64,000 bases of DNA from Trichosphaerium sp. ATCC 40318 (lineage: Eukaryota; Discosea; Flabellinia; Trichosidae). The notes under the pieces were generated by a model. The model was not told the origin of the DNA. It saw only the letters and a program-made list of their open reading frames with translations, and did no database searches. Where the stretch lies: NCBI GenBank assembly GCA_038496445.1, contig JALMLS010000378.1:124001-188000 (forward strand), given 5' to 3'. Shown here piece by piece: positions 22,313-31,608 of this stretch. Position 1 is the stretch's first letter. Each line of letters starts with the position of its first letter. A program made the translations under genes and the position numbers.

Positions 22313-24180
22313 TCAAATCTCCCTACTCATTGTTTCTGACTTGACAACTGTACTTCTCTTCCTCTCCATAGACTTAGAACGTCTATGTCGACCTTGATTT
22401 GAATTACGTGAAGATCTTCCACGTGAATTACGCTTATCACGTGATGATGAATCTCTTCCACGTTCAGGGCTCTTTATACGACTTCCTCCGGAGGGTGAAC
22501 TCCTTGAGCTTCTTCCACTGTGTCCATCTTCTTGGATTGAAACAATCCCTCCTCTGGCTTTCTTATAGTCAGCATATTTCTTTTTAATCTCACCACTTGA
22601 ACCTGATACGCTTCTTGACTTCTTCATCCTTGGTCTTCTAAAACTTGCTGCATTTACTGATTCTTTATCTCCATAATGCTGTCTTGAGCTTCTATTTCTT
22701 CGAAGTTCTCTTCCTTTTGTTTTTGATTTAATGAAATTTTTCATTGTTTGCATCTTTTGTTTTCTTGCTGATAGTTCGTCTTGTAGTACGTCTACCATCT
22801 TTGATAGCCTACGTGTTTGTGATTCTAATTTTACAATTCTATCATTAGCTTTTTTAAGCTTCTCTTCTAGTTCTTTCTCCCTCTCGGAGGGTCCGCTTGA
22901 AGGAGGTGCTTGCAAGTGAGATGGTTTTGGCGGTCGAACTGGTTTTTCTACTGGACGTGAAGACCCCATTCCAGCACCGGCATATTGGTTGACGAGTTCA
23001 GGGGCTATACCGCCAAAGTTTTGAGTGCTCTTTTCGGCGCTCATTGTATCAGAACCAGATTGTGCTAATAAGTCGTCTTCAAGAACATCATTATTTACTA
23101 GATAAGAGTAAGCAACAAAACCAAAAAAACCCAAAAAAAACCATAAAAAACCCCAAGCACAGGACGTACATTGTTCTCGGTCCATGTCAGCTTCAGACGA
23201 TCCTAACGTCTCATACTGCATCAGCAACGTCCATTTCTTATCTATAATAAGCGTTACTTCGTAATCGAGTTTTTTGTAAAATCCATAAAATCAGACATCA
23301 AAAACAACCAAAAAAAAAAAAATGAATGTAAAAAAAAAAAAATCACGTGCCTGTCGTTAACGTATTCGCTGCTTCCGGTGGCATTTTCATTTTTTTCTGA
23401 AAGAAAAATAAAAGTGAGTTAAAAAGCGTTTTATATAAGGATATGGTGCGTGTAGGAGCGATTTACACATGAAGGACAAGTGCACCAAAGAAAATAAAAA
23501 AGAACTTACTGCTAATGTTACAAAGAGTCTGTCAACTACATCTTTAGGTGGTATAACATCCTACATGTTGTTTTAGATCATTTTCATTGCGTTCTTGAGC
23601 TATCAAGCCAAAAAAAATACAGAAATTTCTGTTTTTGCCGCTGATGTAGCTGTTGCGTCTACATATTATTGCGCTATAACCAGCTGGTAAAAAAATATTT
23701 TAACGAAGTTATCTAATTGATATTTTGGCTACTCGGCTCCTTTTGTGCTAAACTACTATCGTAAAGGTACCTGTTCTTCAACGATACTAATTCGGTTGAA
23801 TCCACCTGCAGGATAAGATGCTTTATGGCTCGATTTGCCATTTGTGTTTTGTGGTGGCGCTGACGCACGCATGCTGTACATGCTATGGGGTCGTAGGTCC
23901 TTCTGTTGGTGGACGGGAATAAATTTGCCAGAAGTATTTTCGTTGCTACGTGCCATAGCCGGAGGCATGGTAGACTGTTTAGAGAGTAAGCTAATCAAGT
24001 ATTTTGTAGAATTACAATTACACGTTTCATATTAGGCGCAGGAGGCTTTAACATCGTTGGCATTGAGTCTGAGCGTTTTCTTTGATGCCCGCGAGCCCGG
24101 TGGTTAGCGCCTATTCTGACTGGGACCCAAGGTGATTGAGGCTGCGCCTCATCAATAGTTTCCATCGCTGGTGACGCCAT
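22313..24180 (-). CDS. Formin-type GBD, coiled-coil, Arg/Ser-rich protein
   Basis: The N-terminal exon starts at 24178-24180 (MASPAMETIDEAQPQSPWVP) and is Pro/Ser-rich; the next covers KQSTMPPAMARSNENTSGKF. Later phase-consistent exons are 23560-23510 (DVIPPKDVVDRLFVTLA), 23396-23351 (KKMKMPPEAANTLTT), 23241-23170 (DKKWTLLMQYETLGSS) and 23097-22313. Together these read like the Rho-binding GBD of diaphanous formins (PP..VV..LF..L....., then KKW.LL.Q). A coiled coil (about residues SEREKELEEKLKKANDRIV) and a basic RS-like tail (GRDSSSRDKRNSRGRSSRNS) follow. No FH1, FH3 or FH2 is present, so it would bind a GTPase or scaffold without nucleating actin. The intron 23242-23350 appears to use a GC donor. 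The 72-nt stretch 23098-23169 is an in-frame intron that mimics a TM helix. One or two middle exons (23570-23750) are unresolved. Confidence 0.6.
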
Positions 24181-24770
24181 TTAATGGGTTCTTTGATGGG
24201 TAGTTTTTACTAAAAGCCGCAAAGGAGAATGTGATCCCCATGTGACAGTTAAATACACTCACAACGAAAGCACACGATATCGATTGTAGCTAAAGCTGAA
24301 ATAAAATAATATGAGATGTAATTGGCAATTTCTTGTGGAATTGATCATCCGGTACCACGGAAATCCCGAAACGGAGAACATGATAAAGTTTGTCTGTTCT
24401 CAACTAAATGTATTTTTACACCTATTACATCCATGTGGTTACTACAAACTTACTTTCAAGAACATTTTAAGTCCCAAGTTCATTACAGCGATATTATTAT
24501 TAGTTCTTAACTTTTCTAGTGTTCCTGATTAAAGCAACCATGCAAAAATAGTGTCATTTGTAGGCACATTACTTTGTAGATGCCCCAACACTGAGAAGCA
24601 TAGACAGAGCTATTGAATTTTGATTAACACAAAACGTATCTTTATTTTGTTGGATCAAAACTTGAGATGTTCCATACTGTTCTATGTTTCAGAAAAAAAA
24701 AAAAGCAATAAAAAAGTGAATAACAGGGTCTGTAAACATGGTTAATATTGTATTGAACTACAAATAGTTT
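24181..24770. other. Intergenic, no gene accepted
   Basis: 590 bp. An ATG-led 73-codon plus-strand ORF (24311-24532, MRCNWQFLVELIIRYHGNPE) and an overlapping one in another frame exist, but neither has recognisable features or neighbouring exons. The rest is A/T-rich with AAATAAA-like strings near the 3' end of the next minus gene. Confidence 0.4.
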
Positions 24771-26020
24771 TTAATCCTTTATGAAAGTAGCTGTCCATTC
24801 GTCAAGTGACATTTTGTCACCAGCTACATCCTTGAGAGCACATTTCATCCATTGGCCAGACTTTAACAAGTATTTAACACCTGCTTCAGTAAGGCGTTCA
24901 CGGAGTTCTCTATCGGAAGTAGCAACGAGTGTTGAAGGGCAAAGGGCGCTGTTTCTTTCTGCCCAGGCTACTAAAGCATCATCTGCAATCTTGTAATGAG
25001 GCATACAACCTAGCAATGAGATAACCGCCCCGTTTTGTAATCTAAGAACAAAATAAGAATGAATCCAGAAAAGTTCTTGTACGACGTACGTTTCAGTTCT
25101 TTGGGTGCATTTTCCATCAAATAATACAGTAACGTTACGGAGGTTTGGATGTACCATAGCGAACTGTTTTGCCATTTGGTAGAAAGCATCCTCAACTTGT
25201 TTTTTGCCACCTCTTCCGCCTCTGATGAACTTGTTTCGAAGGGTCTTTGTGATGAAAGCCATATTGTTTGCATCCAATAAAAGGTGCGTCACATCTTGAG
25301 GAAACTGGTATGGCTCTTCTGAATCGCTACAAAAAGAATTAGAACAAAAACTGAAATCATAGAAACTCGTGAGAGACTCATACCTTGATTCATTGTCATT
25401 TGTATCCATTTCATCAAATTGCTTCTTCCTGCGTTTGTCTTCACGTTTGTGTTTTCTATGTTTATGCCCTTTATCATCCGAGAAGCGTTTACGTTTGAGG
25501 TCTCTCTTTTCTTCACGTTTTTGTAGGCGCCATGCTTTGTGTTCGTCCATGTCGTTGATGAGTTGTTGAAGGTTCCCTGTGTACCCTGTTTTAATCATGG
25601 TATTCAAGCAAGGTTTCCATCTGTTGTATCCTAGAGCTTGTAGCTGCAACAAAGCTTCTATCCATTGTTCTTCCTGACCTTCTGGAACGCGGTTGAAGAA
25701 ACGAGGGCATGTTTTGATTCTGCTAACAAGTTCTGCGTCTTCTGGAGTATGAACAGATAGTTGAAGATTGCTTATAGGCTGCAAAGTTTGTAGTTTTAAG
25801 TTTCCTCCATGCTCAGCTGAGCACGTGATAGATAACTACATCGATGTAAGTATGTTATTATAACTATTAGAAAGCGCACCTGTTGAGCTGTATCATCAGT
25901 ACTTTGGACACCACAAGCATTAAGAATATTGCTTAAAGTTGCTTGTACGTTATCTTTGTTAATATCAAAGTCTAATGTCACTCTGGTTGTATGGGTTGAT
26001 TGTTCTGTTGTTGGTTCCAT
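24771..26020 (-). CDS. NYN-domain (PIN-like) ribonuclease-like protein
   Basis: Four exons: 26020-25880, 25778-25384, 25326-25090 and 25041-24771; introns are 25779-25879, 25327-25383 and 25042-25089. About 347 aa. The N-terminus has a UBA-like helical stretch (ALLQLQALGYNRWKPCLNTM, then GYTGNLQQLIND) followed by a strongly basic Lys/Arg segment (KRFSDDKGHKHRKHKREDKR). The C-terminal half reads VTHLLLDANNMAF, NVTVLFDGKCTQRTET, IADDALVAWAE, TLVATSDRELRERL and YLLKSGQWM. That is the order of acidic motifs in the YacP/NYN branch of PIN-like metal-dependent RNases (LLLDANN, LFDGK, DD.LV, VATSDREL). It likely cleaves or binds RNA. The start chosen is MEPTTEQSTH; an in-frame GTG further upstream is not needed. 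The basic linker may act in RNA binding or nuclear import. Confidence 0.75.
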
Positions 26021-26527
26021 TTTATTTATGTGTTTCGCGTATATGTAAGCCACGTTGTTATGGTTGTTTGTTATTTTGATTTATAAAGCTACAAGACACA
26101 AACTTTTTTCAGTGAACTGTTTTATTCATAATTATTGCCTGTCCACGTTTTTGTTTTTATGAATGCGTTTCTCAACGTATTTTGAGAAAAATACCTAGGA
26201 ACGCATAAGATACTAGTATACTAGTGAACATGCTTCTTGTTCTTCACCTTCATCATCACAATTTTCCACAGTTGAACCTATCTGCTATTTCAGCAAACGC
26301 GAAAAGTCTCAGAAATAAGGCTTCAAATACGACTGTTATTGGTAGTAAGAGGATTAATGAGCTTTTGTTGAGTGATACAACCTTACCCTTTCTTTGAGAA
26401 AGGGCGTGAGATAGGATTCTAGACAGAAGAAGTTTTATTCAACAAAAAAATTTTGTGGACAAAAAGTAGTCGTAGTCTTGCGTATGTTCAAGTTGATGTT
26501 TATTTTTATCCCTGTCTTTTTGAATTA
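26021..26527. other. Intergenic between tandem minus genes
   Basis: About 510 bp. It includes the promoter of the NYN gene and the 3' end of the tetraspan gene. A perfect ATACTAGTAT palindrome lies near 26211. No gene is supported. Confidence 0.4.
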
Positions 26528-27226
26528 TCAGTCAAGAGAATCAGAATCTTTCCTCTTTCTTTTCAAAAGCGGTATAGATTCATTATCGTGAACTTTTCTA
26601 CTTATAAATTTAAAAACAACCATGCCAGTTATAAGAAAGCAAACAATCACAAAAGTGGTCGTTAACACGATAAGTTCAACGTATGTAGAAGGATGATTTT
26701 TTGTGCCAAGTTCCCATAGTACATTAGCATCATAGTACGCAGCACCGCCAAGAAACAACAGCCCAAAAACAGCTCCAAAAATCCACTATTTGACGGAGAA
26801 AAATTAGTTTACAAATGTCTCTTGGTGTCACGTGCGCGGTTTAAAACAAAATACTGCTTACCATTGCTAGGTACACTGAGTGTAGTAATTCTATACACAC
26901 CATAACCATAGCGAATATTGCCATTGTAAAAAAGAATACGCTTGAAACGAGCGTGAAGCCAGTACTTAAATCTTGTGGATAACAAAGCGTTTGGGTAACG
27001 CTTGGCACATCAACTTGTATATACGTCGTACACTCTTGTCCTAGCCTTCTCCATACACCTGACGCTATTGAGCACATTGAAGCAGCCTATATTGGTACAA
27101 TAAGACGATAATTGGCACGTGATCCTTAAAAAAGCGTTACGACGCTCTTACCAACAATGCCAATCCCCACACACTTATATACATCTCGCACAGTAAACAT
27201 CCTCCAGAGCATCTACCTTTAGCCAT
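26528..27226 (-). CDS. Four-helix membrane protein (tetraspan-like)
   Basis: Three exons, 27226-27152, 27086-26862 and 26785-26528; both introns (65 and 76 nt) are phase 0. About 185 aa. It starts MAKGRCSGGCLLCEMYISVW, so the Cys-rich N-terminus merges into TM1. A loop with two Cys (LGQECTTYIQ, TLCYPQDLS) precedes TM2 (FTLVSSVFFFTMAIFAMVMV). TM3 is WIFGAVFGLLFLGGAAYY and TM4 VLTTTFVIVCFLITGMVVFK. The cytosolic tail (KVHDNESIPLLKRKRKDSDS) has an acidic/IPLL di-leucine-like sorting motif. The layout resembles claudin/EMP-like tetraspans, but no family signature such as the W-GLW-C-C motif is complete. Function unknown; a vesicle or plasma-membrane location is inferred from topology and tail. 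Confidence 0.65.
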
Positions 27227-27395
27227 CGTTGACACTATCTGGTATTCTTTGGGTAAAACAGATGTATGCTGTGCCACACAAAAGGCACTGACGGGTTTTT
27301 ATGACTGGCTTAACATGTTAAGCCAATATATCAGAATGGGAGATCTCTGTAGTTTCTGAGGAAAGTAACGTAGACTCTACAACGAGGTATAAACT
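27227..27395. other. Short spacer
   Basis: About 170 bp between two minus-strand genes. Nothing recognisable apart from likely promoter sequence for the tetraspan gene. Confidence 0.3.
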
Positions 27396-28811
27396 TTACA
27401 CTGTATTAAAAAGTGGAATGTCAAAGGGTTCCAGACTAAAAGGTATTTCGATTTCTGTGGCCATGGGAATATCTTCCAAAGGCTGTTCTTCCTCTATCGA
27501 TGTTACTGGGCTGCTGAAAACATGTAGCTGGCTCTTTAGTATTGCAATCTCGTTACGTAGGTCTTCATTGGTTTGTTGTAGGGAAGCAATTTTGGCTTGA
27601 TATTCTTCGTTTGTTGTGCTGTTTGTTTCTTCCAGCATGTTTCTAGCCCTACCAGCGCAAGACACGCAATCGAAATTGATTTCTAGTGACCCTTTAAACC
27701 TTGTCGTTAGCTTAAAACGCTTTGGTTGTTCTGATATCCTAAGAAAAAAAAGCACATCAGACGTAAATACTGGTGTTAGCGTTCTTACTCTATGAGGTAG
27801 GTAGTTTGTGGATCTTTGAGAAGTTTCTCCCTTTCCTCGTTGGATAGAATATCTATTTTACTACGATGGGCGTTAACGAGTGAGAGACAGCCCGGCGAAG
27901 GGGATACAAAAACTTAGTAACTTACCTTACAATTTCACGCCAAACTTGGTTTATTGTGCTCTTGTCGCTCAGATACAACAAGTAGAACACAACTAGGTTA
28001 GCTATTAGGGTCCCCGCTGCTTCGATATTTGTATTACTGGCGATGTAAGTACACGTAGAATCTAGTAATACCGTACAAAACTGAGAGCTTTTTGTTTATG
28101 TTTTCACCTTCTTTCAGCCAACTTTGCTTGTTGGAGCCAGCTCTTATTCTATGGTACTCAAGGTACTCATAGATATCGTTTCGTACTACATTTGGGTCTT
28201 TTGATACCACCTACAGCGAGTTACTATTTACTAAAAAGTGTCTCTGAGAGCAGTTTTTCATGAGAGGTTTTCTGTACTTCTAAATATTTCGGCCAAAAAC
28301 TTTCAATACAAGTCCTTAGCCCGTTTGACGGCCCTCTGTGACATCCAACCGGGAGGTCAATAGAAACGTTCTCACAATGAGTACCATTAATTAGTACGCT
28401 CACGCTGAAATACAGCATTGACGGTGACTTTGGTCTAAAGGACTTTTAGATAGTCTTAAAAAATAGTATTATATGGTATTATTTTAAAATGAGTACTCAC
28501 TCGCTGTAGTCAACAGCTTTTGCAATGTTGACAGTAATCTCTCCGCTATTTGCTTTATTAACGTATGACTGCTTTCTTGGGCCTGTCTTCTTGAGCTGAG
28601 ATTTTCTCTTATACTGTTCGTGCGAACAAGCAACAGAGAGGATCACTTGAGTTGTTCTAATAGTTACATAGTAGTCCTCGAGTTGGCCTTTTCCAGCTCT
28701 CAACCATAGAATACGTGGTGTCACTTGTATTTCTAATGACGCCGTGTTGTTACGCCTTTTCGCTTGTTTACCGTTATTATAAGAAGTTTTTGATCTCTTC
28801 CTCTTTGACAT
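27396..28811 (-). CDS. Unrecognised nuclear-type protein with C-terminal coiled coil
   Basis: Five introns could be placed with consistent phase, giving a protein of about 370-390 aa from ATG 28809-28811. The N-terminus carries a bipartite-like NLS (MSKRKRSKTSYNNGKQAKRR). Next come a beta-rich region (ASLEIQVTPRILWLRAGKGQ; LEDYYVTIRTTQVILSVACS), MLYFSVSVLINGTHCENVSI, helical segments (AAGTLIANLVVFYLLYLSDK, DILSNEEREKLLKDPQTTYL) and NFDCVSCAGRARNMLEETN. A leucine-spaced coiled coil (YQAKIASLQQTNEDLRNEIA) and an acidic tail ending in PLFNTV close it. NLS, a beta-rich middle and a coiled coil hint at a DNA-binding or chromatin protein, but I recognise no family. The reading frame extends upstream without ATG, and an acceptor-like TTAGCAG precedes it, so an extra 5' exon is possible. 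Confidence 0.6.
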
Positions 28812-29239
28812 GAGGGCTTGCTCTCGACTAGTTTTTGGAAATATTGTTTCTGCTAACAAAAAAAAAAAGTGAACATTTTCTGACTGCACTTTTAATTGGT
28901 ACGGTTTATTTTCTGTCGGTCTAATAAATTGGTTGAGATTGTTTATTTCATTAGGCTGTCATCAGTGTTAGAATAGAAGTTAGACAAAACCTGGTTCGCT
29001 GAGGTATGAAGGGTGGTTTTTTGTTGGGAAGTGTATGTTCCCAAATTGTTTGCATTCCAAAACAGTAACGACATGTGTATAACCGAGTAATTTACATCTA
29101 GATAAAAACTATCTATAACTCTACAAAACAATGTGATAAATAATAACCGTATCATCATAATTGTTGTTTGGAATACAGATTTAAATATGACGTAATTTTG
29201 TATGTACTTCATTTCTTTGGTAGCTATCTATATTACTTT
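28812..29239. other. Left flank of the LTR element
   Basis: About 430 bp. A minus-strand ATG ORF (28943-29212, 89 codons) begins MKYIQNYVIFKSVFQTTIMM with a hydrophobic, signal-like start. It has no support from splicing or similarity and is not called. The last bases before the LTR read ATTACTTT. Confidence 0.4.
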
Positions 29240-29381
29240 TGTCGTATATGAATACTTCATATACGTCATTCGTTATTCAGATAACGAAGTTCCTAAATGT
29301 AATAAACTTAATAAATACAGAATTCTCCTTACCTCGTACCTGCAACAACTCGTCCTATAACCCTAGCTAAGTTATACGACA
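29240..29381 (+). repeat. 5' LTR (142 bp)
   Basis: Begins TGTCGTATA and ends TTATACGACA, an inverted end of about nine bases as expected for an LTR. The first 29 bases form a near-perfect palindrome (TGTCGTATATGAA, TAC, TTCATATACGTCA). It matches the 3' LTR except for G versus A in CATTCGTTATT at about 29271. Confidence 0.95.
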
Positions 29382-29383
29382 CC

Positions 29384-29399
29384 TGGCGACACAGATTTG
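29384..29399 (+). promoter_or_regulatory. Primer-binding site
   Basis: TGGCGACACAGATTTG starts two bases after the 5' LTR. TGG pairs with the CCA end of a tRNA, the usual minus-strand primer position. I cannot name the tRNA from the window. Confidence 0.7.
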
Positions 29400-29519
29400 T
29401 AATAGGGTAAGTCTTTAACAACTAACACTCGGCACCTTTGTGCATATATATATTTTCGGAGTACTTTACACTCCTTCTTTCTTGGCTATACGCCTTCGGA
29501 TTATACCGTAAACAAACAC

Positions 29520-29644
29520 GTAAGCCGACTTAGTTCGCAGTACTCCTATTTACGTCGGACTGTGCTCCGAGCGTGTAAGTCGTCTTAGTACGCGAAAACA
29601 AACATCAACGAAGCCAAACCTTCGTGTAAGTCGAGTTATCTCGC
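29520..29644 (+). repeat. Three diverged 19-bp copies in the retrotransposon leader
   Basis: Copies at 29520-29538, 29575-29593 and 29626-29644 share GTAAG(C/T)CGnnTTA..NCGC. Each holds a TAAG/CTTA inverted core in at least the first two copies. Spacing is about 51-55 bp. They lie between the PBS and gag, where packaging or promoter signals are expected. Confidence 0.6.
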
Positions 29645-29813
29645 GAAACCTCGGACTCCCAAGTCCTTCGGAGTACATAGTACTTCTTGTATTTGGTTTA
29701 AAAACCCCACAAAACTGTACAGGCCATCAGCGCCTTAAAAAACTATTAATAAAAAACTATTAAATACATAGTACACATCTCTTATCAATAACTCCTCTTG
29801 TCTTCCGTCAGCG

Positions 29814-31352
29814 ATGACTGACCTGTCACAACAGGGTGATATCCCTCTTCCTGGCGTTAGTTTTGATCAAGAATCACAAGCCAGTGAACATGATTCCGTT
29901 CAACAAGACCTTGAACGAATTGAAGAAGAAGACAAAGAATTGCGACAGCAACAAGCTGATGAGCAATCACAAAGTGATGAGGATTACGAAGAGCCTACTA
30001 ATACGCCTCCTCCTAAAGGTACCCAACAAACATATGAAAAAGAGTTAATGACAGGGTTGTCTGTCCCAGCCGGACTTAACGTAAAAGCCGATAAAAAGGT
30101 TCATCCCAAAAGTCCGATCAACTTAGAACCACATACACCGTTAACAGAAGCAGTTAACAGAGGGTATGGAGATGATGATTCCAATACATTTGCTGACTCT
30201 ACAAACTCCAAGAGTACCGAAGTAGACAGTGATAATGACAGTCAGGACTTTGAGTCGAAAACATCTAAAAAATCGACCAAATCAAAAACATCAAAAAAAT
30301 CAAAAAAATCTAAAAAACCTAATAAAAAATCTCCTGCTGATCTTAAACATGTCCTCAGTTACATTCCGCGTTTAAAAACAAAAAACCGTGCTACCATAGA
30401 TCATTGGTATAAATTTAGCATTAGCTTAGCAAAAACTTATGGTGTCGATGATGACACTCTTGCTTTAGCACTAAGAGTTAGCATAAAGAACGAAGAGCTT
30501 AAAAAACTGCTCACAACTGTTCCACTAAACTCATCTCCTATCAAAATATATAACGCCATAATTGCGGAGGTTGTAACTCTGTTGGACAGAGCTTGTTCGG
30601 TGATTAATTTCAGAGATTGTGTACAAGATAAAGATGAGACGTGCAGAAAATACATGCGCCGTCTTAAAGAAACAGCGAAGTACGCTAACAAAAGTACTTG
30701 TGCAGTAGTGGAGCAATTTGTCCTCGGACTTAAAAAAGACCTCCGTGCTCAGATCTATAACACATATATTGTGCTTAGAAAGAGCTATGAAAACAACGAC
30801 ATTAAATCTAAATACTTTTGTGAAAAAATACTTGAAAAAGCTGAGAAAAAAGAGATACAGCTTAATCTCGCAGGTGTAGATACTAATCTTATTAGTCATG
30901 ATAGTTCTAACACTATTTCTACAAACAATATTGATCGCAATACTCGTTGGAACGTACCTGCGCAGATACCTTCTAATGTTCAACCGCAACAGTCTCAAAC
31001 GGCAAGTGACCTCGAAAAAGAAATTGCCAAGTTGAACAAAAGGATCAGTGAACTAACTAAGAGTAGGAAGTTCAACAACAACAACAACCGATTTAACAAT
31101 GGTCGTGCCCCGAAACAACAGTGCAATAACTTTAATGGTAATAACAACCAACAGCGAGGGCAAAGAAATAACAAAAACAACCAACAAAATAATCAGAGAA
31201 ACAACAATAGTACCCCACGTGGAACAGTCATGCGTGAAGGTCAACTTGTCTGTTCTACCTGTTATGGTCCAGCACACGCTAACGGCGAAATATGCAGCCT
31301 ATACTCTGATTACAAGACGCAACGCGTGCAGACATTCGTAGAAAGAACTTAG
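29814..31352 (+). CDS. gag: Retrotransposon Gag
   Basis: ATG-led 512-aa ORF. The N-terminal 150 residues are acidic and disordered with a Lys/Ser run (SKTSKKSTKSKTSKKSKKSK). Residues about 175-350 are helical and capsid-like (YKFSISLAKTYGVDDDTLAL; FRDCVQDKDETCRKYMRRLK). A nucleocapsid-like Asn/Gln/Arg-rich tail follows, with one knuckle CSTCYGPAHANGEIC, spaced C-x2-C-x4-H-x5-C, one residue longer than the classical CCHC. It forms the particle that packages element RNA. The frame stops at 31350-31352; the -1 frame remains open to about 31590. Confidence 0.85.
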   Translation: MTDLSQQGDIPLPGVSFDQESQASEHDSVQQDLERIEEEDKELRQQQADEQSQSDEDYEEPTNTPPPKGTQQTYEKELMTGLSVPAGLNVKADKKVHPKSPINLEPHTPLTEAVNRGYGDDDSNTFADSTNSKSTEVDSDNDSQDFESKTSKKSTKSKTSKKSKKSKKPNKKSPADLKHVLSYIPRLKTKNRATIDHWYKFSISLAKTYGVDDDTLALALRVSIKNEELKKLLTTVPLNSSPIKIYNAIIAEVVTLLDRACSVINFRDCVQDKDETCRKYMRRLKETAKYANKSTCAVVEQFVLGLKKDLRAQIYNTYIVLRKSYENNDIKSKYFCEKILEKAEKKEIQLNLAGVDTNLISHDSSNTISTNNIDRNTRWNVPAQIPSNVQPQQSQTASDLEKEIAKLNKRISELTKSRKFNNNNNRFNNGRAPKQQCNNFNGNNNQQRGQRNNKNNQQNNQRNNNSTPRGTVMREGQLVCSTCYGPAHANGEICSLYSDYKTQRVQTFVERT

Positions 31353-31608
31353 ATCAAATATGTAATAACAGTAAGTCAACAAACTCAACCAATAAAACTA
31401 ACATAGTTGTTGCTTCAGATCAAGATAACACCTTCTCGAATTATCAACAATCGCGCTATATGCCTACAGCAAATCAAATTATGGATGATGTCATGTCAGA
31501 TGACGAAGAGGAATTTAATAACCGGATCATCAAACCAACAGCATCAATCCATATGCTGCTCCTCTCTCTCCTCTTGTAGATGATGAAGACGACGATCCTT
31601 TCTCACCT

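Noticed and set aside
28943-29212. 89-codon minus-strand ORF with signal-like start
   Set aside because: ATG present but composition and context give no support; adjacent to a transposon boundary.
30531-30998. 155-codon minus-strand ORF inside gag
   Set aside because: Antisense shadow of the gag coding frame; rich in Ile/Phe as expected from Lys/Asn codons.
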